From NCBI RefSeq assembly GCF_900090045.1, contig NC_041782.1, forward strand, positions 2,137,001-2,201,000: DNA of 64,000 bases, given 5' to 3'. Below, one piece after another: positions 34,132 to 47,039 of the stretch. The notes below the pieces were generated by a model that had not been told where the DNA came from, did no database searches, and saw nothing but the letters and a program-made list of their open reading frames with translations. Positions within the stretch are counted from its first letter, which is position 1, and every line of letters starts with the position of its first letter. This DNA is from Plasmodium malariae (lineage: Eukaryota; Apicomplexa; Aconoidasida; Haemosporida; Plasmodiidae). Made by a program: the position numbers and the translations under genes.

Positions 34132-34826
34132 AAAAACAAATAATGTATACACAAATAGAATACGCATAATTATTAATTTATGCAATTTCTTCTTTTTATC
34201 AAGTATTCTATTTTATAATAAGGTCAAAAAATGTTATATATTTGTCAATTAATGGATAACATTTGGTGGGGTGAAGGAGCATTAAAAAATATGTGATATA
34301 TTCTTTTAATGAAGAGGATGTTGCAAATTTAATGGGAAAATGCTTAAGGGTACTGATTTTGTGACTGCATTATTCCCCATGTATTTATATATTTATATTG
34401 CATAGTTAATGCTCTAAAAAGTTATCAACATTTTCAAAAGTGGCATTTTGTAATATATAATGTCTTTAGTTTTGTCATTTTGTTTTACTTAATTTTATGG
34501 TTGGATATTAACTTTAATGGTCAAGTGACCATAACATGTTTATGTAATCTCAAATCTTTACGCTGATTAACTATTTGCCAAAACGTAACATTTTTCTCTA
34601 ATATATTTAACGCATATGATATTTTTTTCTTTTGTAATATTTACAATACATATCCAAATATGTTATATGTAAACATCCCAATTTTCAAGTAAATTGTTGA
34701 ATACTCAATATTTTAATTTTATTATCAAACCCTCTAGAATTGTGTTATCCTTTTTATCCATAATATAATAATTTATATCAAACTTTTAACACAGAGGATA
34801 GCAACTACTAAATCTTATTTGCATAA

Positions 34827-35108
34827 ACGGATGCTTTGATCATAATCAGAGATGATATTACTAAATACCGCATAAGAGCTTACATCATTAATTTAGTTTC
34901 TGTTCAGCTATATGATACGAATAGCTCTTCATCTTTTGTTAAAATCACATCCACTTATTTAGAATAGTATAAAAGGCATTTTGGTTTAATAGGGTTGTAA
35001 CATTCTCTCCCTAAGTGTTTTTATCCCCATGCAAACTTAATGTTAAAAGTTTTACATATATTATTTAATAGTACATGGAAAACTGGCATTACCATATTTC
35101 TCACTTAA
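34827..35108 (+). pseudogene. Remnant of a C2-domain (ferlin/DOC2-like) gene
   Basis: One plus-strand frame is readable for about 93 codons with only two internal stops (TAG at 34965, TAA further on). It gives IIIRDDITKYRIRAYIINL, then VSVQLYDTNSSSSFVKIT, and after the stops LPKCFYPHANLMLKVLH. The order (charged-Tyr-R-I-R-x-Y-I-I start, D-x-N-x-x-S-x-x-x-V-K-I loop, then C-x-(F/Y)-P-x-x-x-L-x-L-K-V strand) is the layout of a C2 domain as seen in ferlins and double-C2 proteins, which bind calcium and membranes in vesicle secretion. The loop residues before FVKI no longer match the usual SDPYV, consistent with decay. It sits between the HIT-like gene and the first exported-protein gene. The minus strand of this stretch also reads partly open but makes no recognisable domain. 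Confidence 0.5.
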
Positions 35109-37155
35109 ATCACATAAAAATTTATAAAGTATTTTTTAATAAAAAGTTTATTACCCCCATTATATTTTTTTACAGAACACAAACAAAAAGGAACCAGATA
35201 AAATTATTTTAATATACATGTAATATGTACAAATAATTATATATCTATATTTTTGTGAAAAAAAATTTATTTTAAGAAATGCGAGCACAGTATCAACACA
35301 GTTTGTACGCCTTTTACTTTTTAACAATATTTTTTAAGATTTTCCTTTTTTAATTTTGTATAAAAAACAATGTATTATTATCCACTTTTTGTTAAATAAA
35401 AGTAATTTAATTTTTTTATTTTTACACAATTATTAGCTGCCATAAAAAATTATATTTTTTCCTTCTTGTACGCTAGAAGTGCGAAAAAAAAAAAAAAAAA
35501 GGAATATAAACGAAATTATAAGTTTATATTTTATAGAATATTTTAATAAACTTCCTTTTACAATAAGACACATCATTTTTAATATACACTGATTTGTGTT
35601 CTGTTAAAATGTACGTATATATAGAAGTTATTCAAATACTAAATAATTAATATAAACTAATAATTATTAATATGTACATAATTTTAATAAATTTCACAAC
35701 TGTATTTCTTCCTATTAATTAAATAACAGAGCGCAGGGGTGGGGATAAAACTGTTCGAAATTTTGTTTTTAGCTTTGTAGAACAACATCATAAATAATAT
35801 ATAAAATAGTAAAAGTTATCAGAATTTCCCCCTATTAAATCTCTAAAAAATATATACGTCATTTTATATATTTTTTTAAAAAATAAACTTTCTTTTTAAA
35901 TCCTCATTTCGAATATTTCTCTTTTTACTATATTTTTTTTAAAAATAAATATTTCTGAATGATGCATAATTATATTATGTTTTATATTTAAAAATAACCT
36001 TTGTTTCCTTAGCATTTTAAAAAAAATAAATTCTAACGCACATATTTTTTTAGCAATTTTAATATAATCATATTATATATATATTTGATGGTATATTTGA
36101 AATGTTCTCTCAAGATTAAATTTATATATATGCCTCATAAAATAATTTATGATAAAAAATAAATTTTTAATTAATTATAATTATAAAATTAATTAAAAGG
36201 AAAATCCATAATTCAAGGAATAATAATAAATATTTAATAATTTTGGCCTTTAAATTAATTTTTTTAAAAAAAAAATACTATGTTTTATAAAATTTTTATT
36301 AAAATATTTTCTTTTATAATTTCGTATTATGGATCTAATTTTATCGGTTCACAATAAAAAAAAAATATATAAATTATGTATGTTATTTTATTTTATTTTA
36401 TTTTTTTTGTATGTAATTATCTTATATTTTTTTTTGCTTTAGATCTTTTTATTATTAAGAATGTGATATAACAGTTTATCTATGTTTGCATTATTGGGAA
36501 TAATTGTTATATAGAAGGATTATTAAATATATTATTTACTAAAAGAAAACAAAAAACTATTAAAAATAATAGCATATAATATATTTATAACTAATAAAGA
36601 ACAATTGATACTATGTAATTACATGTTTGCGTAAATTTCTTTTTATTATTATGTAATAATAAATAATTTATTGTGAATTTTTGCATATTTTTTTTAAATT
36701 AAAGGCAATATTACTATATTTTTATTAATGTTTTGTTAATATAATAAAACATACTATAAATAAATATAAATATTTATATGAATTATTATTTTGTTTAATT
36801 TAATTTCTATAGAAAATAATATAGTGATAATATATTTCTTATGTAATATTTATGTAATTTTTATTTCTTGTACGAGGAAAACGTATATAATTACAAAATA
36901 GTGTTTTTATGATTAGTATGATTATTTGTTTAAAGATAAAATATAATTAAAGTAATATTTTGAAAAACGTAATATTTTTGCTTTTATTATATAATGAGTT
37001 AACCTGTTAGCAGTAGTATATTTTATCGTATGTAGGTATCATTTAAAAAGTTTTAATTTTTATATAAAAAGGTAAAGTAATATAATTAAACTTTAAAGAT
37101 AAATAATACTATATGAAATAGTACTATATGTGATTATAAGAAGAGGCGCAGCAAA
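35109..37155. other. Intergenic region
   Basis: A very AT-rich stretch upstream of the exported-protein gene. The only compositional break is a short G-rich patch at about 35731-35748 (gcgcaggggtgggg), with a C run about 80 bases later (tttccccct). No gene was seen. Confidence 0.5.
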
Positions 37156-38145
37156 ATGAAAAGTTCTTCTGTTTCCAGTTTGGGAACTTCAGATAAATAC
37201 CCGCGTAGGGGAAAAATATATAGATTATTATTTTTTATTAATTTCTTCGTATGTACCTTTTTAATTTGGATATTACAATGTTTTAATAATAATGTAAGAA
37301 TTATAATAATATATATGTACATATATGTACATATTTATACATAAAATGATACATTAGTAAAAGCTACCTTTTTTATTCTTTTTTAATTTTTTTATATGTA
37401 TCATGGTGAAATTGAATTCATATAATTAATATAAGAAAAAAAAGGTGTATTTTTAATTATTTTTTTTTAATTCTTGAATTTTTAGTTTACCTTTAACAAT
37501 TCCTATGATAATAATATAAATAATTACATTGAAGTATGTGTATCAAATAGAAGAACGAACAGTAGATGTTTATCACAACAGGGTCGATTTTTTGGCCCAG
37601 AAATAGACATGTTAAAGGACGCAGTTTCGGGTTATTTCTTTCGTGGCCATAACAATAATAATAATGATAGAGGAGATAAGAATCCTGAAGTTGTAGAACC
37701 TGTATATGGGTCTGTTCCTCCTAGGAATTATCGTGATCATCGTTACTACCATAATAATGAAGATATTAGAACACATGATAATTATGATATAAGTGATAAT
37801 TGTGGCGGTCCTAGATATGGAATGCATAATCCTAATGTATCAGAAGTAGTAACATATTACAAATCAGGAGATCCCATGAATAATTCTGTAATGAGACATC
37901 CAGTATATTATGAAACGAAACAAGTGGATAATGCACTTATACCGAAGTCGTCTATGTTAGGTTATTTAAAACATTTTCTTTTAGATCAACAATTATTTGC
38001 ATCACCTGTATTAAATAGAATGGCTCCACTTATATTTTTAATGTTTGTATATTACGTAATATCTGCTTTAATAAGTAATTTTCGCCATGTACTAGCACTA
38101 TATTTTTTAGCGAGAATAGTAAAGTTACATTATAATAATAATTAA
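37156..38145 (+). CDS. Plasmodium exported protein with PEXEL, two exons
   Basis: Exon 1 (37156-37293) encodes 46 residues with a recessed hydrophobic signal (YRLLFFINFFVCTFLIWILQ). Exon 2 (37486-38145) follows in phase 0 (AAT|GTAAGA..TTTTTAG|TTT). The protein is 265 residues. Exon 2 carries a PEXEL export motif, RCLSQ (RxLxQ), at residues 73-77, about 30 residues after the signal, the standard spacing for cleavage by plasmepsin V and export into the host red cell. An Asn/Asp/His/Tyr-rich middle follows, then a hydrophobic C-terminal stretch (LIFLMFVYYVISALI and VLALYFLARIV) that may span a membrane twice. The two-exon form with signal in exon 1 and PEXEL at the start of exon 2 is typical of subtelomeric exported proteins. 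I do not recognise the specific family. Confidence 0.85.
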
Positions 38146-38580
38146 TAAAAAGAAGAAAATAAAGTCAGAATGAGTTTTAGGGGAGATTAATAAAATGTTC
38201 ATTATAATAATGTATTAAATAAGATATCGATTGCTTATGTTAAAACTTTTAATATTAGTATATATAATAATTGAATTATATTCTAAATGTTTTGGTACTG
38301 AAGTTATAAAATACAATAATAATAATATAAATGCTTTATTGTAAATTTCTATTTTTAACCTTTCATATGTTTCATTAAAATATAGTTTCTTCATTACGAG
38401 GAATATTCATTCTGAAGTATATGCATTTTATATATGTGTATAAAGATTTTTTTTTTTTTTTTTTATTCTTATGTTATATTTTTCTATACTTTAAACAAAC
38501 CATTCATAATTATTAATAAAGATGTACCTTTATAAGAAGATTATTTTTTATTTATAAGTTATAATTACAAGAAAAATGGG

Positions 38581-38583
<3 letters not shown>

Positions 38584-38621
<38 letters not shown>
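38584..38621. repeat. (AT)n microsatellite
   Basis: About 19 consecutive AT units, 440 bases past the exported-protein stop codon. Confidence 0.85.
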
Positions 38622-38624
<3 letters not shown>

Positions 38625-39499
38625 GTATATATATTTTATATGATTCATTCATGATGTGAGTTATAAATTTACATTGCATTATACACAGAATCAACGAATT
38701 AATATATATATTCATATTTCAATATGAGCAAAATTTCTTATATATTATAGTTAATTAACCTTATGTTTTAACTTCAAATTTTAGACATTTATTATTTAAA
38801 TTAGTAATTAACATTTATAATGAACGGTATATACATATAAGAAGGCTGATTCCAAATGTGACTTTTTTGTATATTTTTTAAAGAAACATAATAAACTCAA
38901 ATTGTACATATTCAAAAATTATAATAAATTTAATTGTCACAATAAATATTCGTAAGTTATTTTCAACTTTTTACAGTTCTTAAAAATCTTTAAAATCGTA
39001 GATTTATGCTTAAATGATATATATAGAGAGAGTATTTTTTTTTTCTGTTGATAATTAAATGTTTGTAGCAATTTAATTAAGTTGTGAATATTTATGTTCT
39101 ACAAACAAATCTAAAAGGTTAAATTTTATTAATTATCCGTTATAGTGCATGCATAAACAATAAATTCAAGCGATCAAACAAATAAAAAATATTTGAATGA
39201 CTATACTTATTTTTGCTATGAAATGGCAAAAAAAAAAATTAAAAATTATTAAAATAAAAAACACGTTAAAAGAAAAAATACAATATTTTTTCTTTCATTT
39301 TCGAAATAAACAAAAATTTACAATAATGAATTATTATGTATAATAAACGGAGCTTAATAAAATAAAGAAACAAAAATTTAATGGGGTATATTTTGGTTAT
39401 TTATATATTTAACTCTTTTAAATGATGTGGATACGTATATATATATATATATATTTACGTATTTATTATTAACATCTGAAAAAGGCAGATGAGAATGTA

Positions 39500-39890
39500 A
39501 TAATTCTTTTATTAGACTTTTTTGTGGTGTATCCTGCGTATAGGAACTGTCGAAAGTTTTTCTTCAATATTACATATATTTGCACCTATATTTATATATA
39601 TATATACCTGTAGATTATCCCTCTATCATATTTTTCAACGATAGGAATCTTGTAATATTACTTGAGGTTCTTTAAATGTAACTATAATATCTAGAACAAA
39701 TAAAAATAACATTAATTTGTCCTTTACTATATAGGGTAGACAATTGTGTTACATTATTTGGAAGGCGTACATTTGAAATAAATTCTACATGTACTATTAA
39801 TTCAATTCATCAAGATGTATTTTCCATCATTTATGCCATGAGGTTTTTTAACTTTAATTCAGTTCCATCATATATCTATTAAAAAAAACT
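39500..39890 (-). pseudogene. Faint decayed coding relic
   Basis: On the minus strand, short runs have protein-like composition in different frames: INDGKYILMN, stop, then INSTCRIYFKCTPSK, stop, CNTIVYPI; then IIVTFKEPQVILQDSYR after a TTCTAG acceptor-like site; then FDSSYTQDTPQKSLIKELLH. Stops and frame changes rule out an intact gene. The Cys spacing is suggestive of a secreted protein, but no family was recognised. Confidence 0.25.
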
Positions 39891-42800
39891 TAGAGTATTT
39901 CTCTAAGTAGTGTAAGTAATATAATTTTTTTTATTCATTTAATGTTTTAATTTTAGCTATTTTTTTTTTACTTAAGACAATTATGGTTAACCTATTGAGT
40001 ATATTAAACCATTAAGTCCTGAAAATTATATTATGGCAAAATGCAAATATATGTAGTAGAATAGATAGATTCGAGTATTTTTATAATATTATAACTATTT
40101 ATCTATAATTTATTAGAGAAATTTAGAATATTTCATAGCAAATAAAGAAAAAAGAAGAATTTTTTTTACATATATTCTTATCCCTGTCAATATTTTTTTT
40201 AAGAAAAAAAGATTTCAGGTACATTTTTGGTTAGACCTAAGTAATCATGTGGTTGCAAAGTAAAGAACTTACTGTAGTAAAAAAGGTATTTTATTATTTA
40301 AAAAATATAAATTAGAAATATTGTATAAAGTTTAATACGTTTATGTTATGGAAATTATTTAAGGGTAATTAAAAAAGCTGGTGTGCGAAAAAATAAAAAT
40401 TATTATTACAGTTGTCAATATAATAGGAACAATTAAAATACAGAAATTTTTAATAAAAAGAATAATGACATATGTAATTGATTTTATTATATTATCAGAT
40501 TTTAAATATGAAGTAATATACATGTTTTTCTAAATTGTCATAATTACAAAAAATTGGAACTACATTTATGTAAATAATATAAATGAAAATTAGTTTTAAT
40601 TTATTCTCTATTGCAATTTGAATCTTCCTTTTTTAGTATTTTCACATATTCCCTTGTAATTGAATTCATAATTAAAGAAGAATATTAATTACACAACATT
40701 GAGGAACAGTAAAAAAGATAAAAAATTAATTTTTTTATTATAAAATGGGAAAATGGTTTAAACACATCTGAATTATGGATATATCTTTGATATTAACTGT
40801 TCTGGTAGTAAATTATATATAAACATTAATGGAGAAAGTAGTATCATTACAATTTTCGTTTATTATTATTTTTTTTTATTTGAAATTAGCTATAAAGGTA
40901 TATATGAAAAAAATCTCTTAAAGTTAAAAATACAATTTAAAGAATGTTCTTATTAAATATTTATATAATTTGGAGTATTTCCATAAAAATAAAAAATAAA
41001 TAAAACATTTGTTGCTATTATTTAGTAAAACAATTTTAAAAATTGTCTTTTTTCTCATGAAAAAATAAAATTGGTTCAGGTTTTAAAGTTATACTCTAAG
41101 CTTTTTATATATCATTTGTTTTAATCTCTGTAAATTCATCCTTTTTTTTTATTTTTTTTTATTATAAATTGTACTGTTATACTTTTTAATTTGTTTTATT
41201 GTATATATTTCCTTTTTATTATAAAATTTCAGTTCATTTGTAAAGGAATTTAGCAATTTTTAAATGTGTATTTAAGCAAATATTTATATTAATTTTTGAA
41301 ATTATGTAAATACAGAAATATATTTATATATATCTTTTTCATTTTTTTTTTAAAATATATAACTTTAAATTAATTTTGTGTTTTGTGAGTTACTGATAAA
41401 ATCGAATGTTCCAAATATGTATTATCTTCTTTTAAAATGTTATTATTTTGTTTTCTCAGAAATTTATAACGAATGCTTATATAATAGTATCCTAGCTAAG
41501 AATATTTTAAGTTTAAAAGTTTTTATTAAAATTAATGTTTTTTCATCAGCATTCAAAAAATTTATTTTTCTATTTTGAGTATTGTATTTTTTGCAAAAAA
41601 TTGTCGAAGGAAACAATTTTTTAAACATGTGTACGTTATTAATTTTGTTTTTCTGTCGTTACACTGATTTGTTAAAAAGTATTGGGATGATAAATCCCAC
41701 ACAGTATTAATAAAATATTCGAATTAAAACTTTTTTAAAAAGTTCTTTTCGTTAACGTTAAGTTACTCTTTTATTATTGTACAATTTCCTCTTATGTCCA
41801 CTGTGTTATTTTTAAATTATGTTAAAAGTACTTCTAGTTCTATTTTATTTTAATATTATTTAAAATGTCTATAATTATTTGTAATTTTTATTTAAAAATA
41901 TTAAATATTTTTTTTTATTAATGTAAATCTCAATATTATCCATATCTTTTAATATCATAAATTTTAGAAAAAAACTATAATTAATGAATTAGACAGACTC
42001 TTTATTGACTTTTTTTATTATAATGATATACATTATTTGAAAATACAATTTTCTGTAATTCGTTTTTCGATATCATATTTTTTTTCTTTTAATGCTTTTA
42101 TGTAATAAGTGGGCTTGTTCTAAATGTTAGATAGAACTGATAAGGACCATAAATAATATATATGGAAAAAATTTTATTTTCAAAATATTCTTTGTAATAT
42201 GCATTTACATGAATTCATTAAAAAGTTAAGTATTTTATTTCCATAAGATTTTTCTTTTTATTTATTATTTTACACTTTTACTACAACAATTAATATTTAA
42301 TATTATATATAATTTTTTTTTTTTTTTTTTGAATATACATTTATTAAAAATAATTCATTCTATAGTTTCTTTAATCATTAAGAAAACATACTTGCTGGTA
42401 TCAACGTTAAAAATGTAAGTTATATTATAATGAAAGAAATAACTATGGAACATAAGAATATTTTAAATTGTCTATTACGTTAAAAAAAGGAAAGGTGAAC
42501 AGAAAGAAGTATTTTACAGTTACATGATGTAAACAAATTTTTGTATAATATGGTAAATTATAATTAAAAAAAAAAAATTTTAGTAGTTAACGTTAATAAT
42601 TTAACAAAAGACATTCATTTTTAAAATTTTTTGTGTATTCTTATGTGATATATTTTTTTTCACATAGAAAAATTCATTATTTTGCAACATTAGTTCATTT
42701 TATTATGATATTAAGTTGACCATATTATAGCTTATAAAATAATTTATGTATATAATTATAACGTTATAAATTTAAACATAAGAAACAAATAATTTTTTGT

Positions 42801-43262
42801 AGTATAAAATTTTTTGTTATATATTACGATTTTCCTATAAATATTTTAATAAAACAAAAAGGATAAATAATTATATTAAAAAGAGTTATAATTTAGAATT
42901 CCTTGTATTAAGAAACACAATTGTTCCGTTGTCATAACATGTAAATAGAACTATTCATTATGTTTACAATAAAAAATTGTACATATTAATATGTTACTGT
43001 ATTATATTACATTTTACACGTAATATATTGTAGTTAAATTTTTCATTATATTTTTTTGCAATATAAAATATGTATATTGTGTAATAATAATAGTTCTACT
43101 ATAACTCAAACATAAAACATAATTAACGAACACTTTTTACTTAGAATTATTTATTTAAAATTAGTAATAATTAATACATACTATATTAATAGATTATGTA
43201 GGTTTATCTTACATATATAGACACTAACACATGTATAAAAATGTTTATACCTGTTCATTAGC

Positions 43263-43870
43263 ATGAGTAAAGATCTAGAGAATAATATTTTTGAATTATT
43301 GAAGAAGAATGTATATTTTATTTTTTACTAAATTAACTGTTTATAGAGTTTCATTTGAATATTTATTACTACTTAGACATAATAAAACTCATTTTGAAAA
43401 GTTATCTATACATTTTGATTCTTCTGTTTATCAGTAGATTTATCATACAGTAAACCAAGTATTATATTAGTTCTATTAACATTTAAATCGTTGAATGTCC
43501 ATTGAAGGTCATATACTTAATGTGTGTAATATGAATCTACAAGGCATCGTTAGAACCATAATTTTTCTGTTAGTCATACAAGAATAAAATATGGTTCGAA
43601 TATCATTTGGGGTAAATTTTCTAAATATAGTTTTATAAGTTACAGAACTATTAGTGATAATTTAAAATATAGGCTATATGATGAAGTAAGAGAACATAAT
43701 TAAAATGTAGATATTTCTTTATTTTATAATTAATGGGAAGAGCTTATGAATGGAGATTATTCTTTCCAAAAAAAAAAAAAAAAAAGCATTATAAATGCTA
43801 TGAAAAACATGAAAAACTTGAAAAACGTGATATATTCAGATGTTAAAAAATAAGAAAGAGCTGTATCATT
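43263..43870 (+). pseudogene. Decayed subtelomeric gene fragment
   Basis: It starts with an ATG frame MSKDLENNIFELLKKN that soon stops. About 43585-43775 continues in a readable frame with stops (GSNIIWGKFSKYSFISYRTI, LKYRLYDEVREH, stop, NVDISLFYN, stop, WEELMNGDYSF), then a poly-A run. Composition and position suggest a relic of a variant subtelomeric gene, possibly pir or STP1-like. The family is not certain. Confidence 0.4.
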
Positions 43871-44377
43871 TTGTACAATATTATGGTATTAGATAAAAAA
43901 TATTTTTAAGCGATTAATATGAACATGTGTATGCATACTGCAAATATATATGGTATGTTTCTGAGTTATACGAAAATTTGGAAAACAAAACGTTACACAC
44001 GTAATGTTGAAGATATAAAGGAATTTAGAGAAATGTTTTAAAATAGAAGTTAGATAATGTAATTTAATTATAAATTCCATAAAAACTGCATGAATTCAGT
44101 ATTTTACAATACATGTAAAACATTATATCCTTTAAATCAAAAAAATTTATAGATCCTTTGTAAGGAACACTTGACTCATATAAGTTTCGAACAGCCCGTT
44201 CTGATAATTAAAATGCTGGTAAAACAGAAAAAAAAGTGCTCTATATTTTTTTATTAAAATCCTTTTCATAATTATTTATTTGTACATACCATAATATTTA
44301 AAACAGAATAAAAAATTCTTTCTCTATAAAATTTATTTATGCATTTATACGTTTTATTTCTTCTTATAATGTTTTGA

Positions 44378-45160
44378 GATGACACGTTGGATGGATCATC
44401 ACGATATATATTTTATGAAAAATTAAATGAATATTATAATGGTTGACATACTAATCATTGAAAATTTTTAAAAGGTATATTTGTCAAAAAGCAAAATAAA
44501 AGAAAAAGAATTATATGCTCAATCTTTAAGAAAGTACTAAAAAAAATATTAAATGTTTGGAGAATTACATAGGGGAATTATGAAGGACCTAATTTTAATA
44601 AATACTGTTACTATATAAACCGCTGGTTTAATGGTAAACTGAAAGTATACTACTTCCTACATAGTGAAATAAATTTACTTTATAATGAATAGAAGAAACT
44701 TGTTTTTAATGAAAGTGTGAAATATATACATAGTAAAAAATATGAAAGGTTAACTTTTGAAAAAATATAGAAAAAAAAAGAAAAATTATGTGACTTTTTA
44801 GAATGTTTTGATAATATAAAATGGAAATTAGATGATGGAAAACTTGAAAAGGAGAAACGCTTTTATTATATAAAGATTCTATTTCAATTATTCCTTGAAG
44901 TGAAACATAAAAATAATTTAAGATGGTATTGTGCACATATAAATAAATTTCCAAAAAATTATTTAAGTAATGAGTTATATTGTTTAGAAGAATGTTATCT
45001 CAGTATATGTTTTAAATTAATATCCAACGAAGAATATTAATTCTCATGTGCATTAGAACTAGAAAGGACTAGAAAATATGGCGAGAAACCACTAGAATTA
45101 TGTAAAAATAGAAAAACTAATATTATTCAAGGATCCAGTTGTAGAGAACATGAAAAACAT
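44378..45160 (+). pseudogene. pir-like pseudogene
   Basis: The plus-strand reading begins DDTLDGSSRYIFYEKLNEYY, which resembles the N-terminus of PIR proteins (L-P-S-x-x-F-Y-E-K-L). After frame changes come FNKYCYYINRWFNGKLK, like the PIR YCxYxNxWL block, and then a long stretch with KLCDFLECFDNIKWKL, RFYYIKILFQLFLEV and LYCLEECYLSICFKLI. At least five stops and two or more frameshifts are present, and no membrane segment follows. PIR proteins are variant antigens exported to the infected cell; this copy cannot make one. The family call rests on motif resemblance by eye. Confidence 0.55.
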
Positions 45161-45423
45161 ATATACATATATATATATATATATATTTTTTAATAATTTT
45201 TATAACTCTAATATATATACATATGTTCTGTAGTTTAATAAATTAAATAAAAACTTTCTTGTTTGAAAGAAATATTTTCATACGTATAAAATTAAATATT
45301 TCTTATTTTTTTTTTCGGAGAATATTTTTAATCTGTTCCCATCATAAACTTATATAATTGTTTGAATAAAGATGTCATTACCAATAATAATTATGGTATT
45401 TGTTCAAAATTGTAAGGGTTAAT

Positions 45424-45699
45424 GTGAATAACTTTAAGTTCTCTGAATTTTGCATTATGCTTACAAGGAATTTAAAAGATTTCCATAAATTAAATAATAA
45501 AGAGTATAAAACCACTGTGAATAATACTAGTCATATGATATTTGATGAAATAGGTATAATTATTAATAATAGTTAAAATTATATACATGATATATTTGTA
45601 TTTAATGAAATTCTTAATTTAGGTTATTCTTTTTTTAATAAATTAGATATTTATGATAGTTACTATGTCATAATTAACATTAATTTTGATGACTATTAA
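45424..45699 (+). pseudogene. pir-like gene fragment
   Basis: One frame with a single internal stop reads FSEFCIMLTRNLKDFHKL, then FDEIGIIINNS, stop, NYIHDIFVFNEILNLGYSFF. The C-x-x-L-x-R-N-L block followed by an (I/W)-(F/Y)-D-E-I block is the usual order in PIR N-terminal domains. Neither end is joined to other recognisable pir parts. It may be a piece of the preceding relic displaced by indels, or a separate copy. Confidence 0.4.
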
Positions 45700-47039
45700 G
45701 AAAAATAAAATATGTATGATTAGTTAAAGAATTTTAATAATATTTTTGAGGACATGTCGATTATGGGCGAAAACGGATTATAGAAAATCGGGTAGCTATT
45801 AGTGTATGTACTGAATATGGGTTATTGCATACAATATTTTATATTAATAAAAAGTATTAAAAATAAGAGAAACTCATTGTAAAAAGACAAAAGTAATGAT
45901 AATTATTACCAACGTATTATTTTAATTTAAGAAGAGCAAATAATTTTATCAATAAAATATTATGTGCACGGAACCAAAGAACAAAAAATAGAAAGAAAAC
46001 TTAGATAAAAATACACTAAAAAAAATATATTTATAAAAAAATATAAAAAGCATTAAAATATTCTTATAATATCTATTATTCGTTATTATATAGCTATTCG
46101 ATAATTATATGTGTGTGATATATCAAAATAATATATTACTTGTTTAGGATAATAATCCGTTAAGCATTTTATGAAATCTTTATCTTATGACAAATAACAA
46201 TGTTGACTAATAACTATACCGGTTATAATTAAAAATAAAATATAATATTAATATCATAATTAATATTGAATTAATTGTAAATATATTTTTGTTTCAAAAA
46301 TTTATGTCAAAAATTATATACAAGTAATACTGCATATCACAGTTTAACTGATAAAAAAGAAATACAATATTAACACAGTTATAAGAAGAATTATATTTAA
46401 AATATATATGCTAAAAAAATAACAGAAAAGTAGGAATTTTCATTTTTATAATACGTAACTCAAAAATAAGATAGGAAAGGGAAAATTGTTCCTTATTATA
46501 TTAATAATTAGAATAATTCATTTCAAAAGAATTAACAGTATTAAGTTAATCTTTAAGAAAGCCAAGATAATTAATATATGGTAGATCATCCATATGTTTA
46601 TACATAATATATATTCAGAATTATATAATAAATTTGAATTGCAGTAATATATCAACGGAAAAATATGAAAATTATTTTTATTAATTTTGTTATTTTTTTT
46701 TAAATAAAATATTATTAGGATTGTTAATATTTTAAAGAAAAGGAATATATTTGTTATATGTATATATGTGTAATTGAAAAATGTACTATAAGTAAATATT
46801 TTAAAATTATGTTATCTACCAAATATAAGGAGAATTCTATAAATTTTTTTCATAATATAATATATATTTTTTTGATAATAATGAAAGGGCTTTTAATTAT
46901 ATTGGAAACAGTTTTTTTTATTATGTGAAAATGAATTTTACACCTCTCTTTTTTAACTTTTTAACACATTTTATATTTACTTTTTTTGAAGCTTGTCTTA
47001 TTGGATATAATAATTATTTTTATTCATTTTTGGGAAATA

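Larger units (their letters stand above)
38146..43262. other. Subtelomeric gene-poor region
   Basis: No intact gene is seen in 5.1 kb. It has an (AT)n tract at about 38584-38621 and a long run of AT-rich sequence. Two stretches look like faint coding relics: minus strand about 39890-39500 (for example NSTCRIYFKCTPSK) and plus strand about 40165-40334 (for example FQVHFWLDLSNHVVAK). The open frame 41378-41578 is not convincing. Confidence 0.45.

Noticed and set aside
34770..35060. Minus-strand reading of the C2 relic region
   Set aside because: It is partly open but has more stops and no recognisable domain, while the plus strand gives an ordered C2 pattern.
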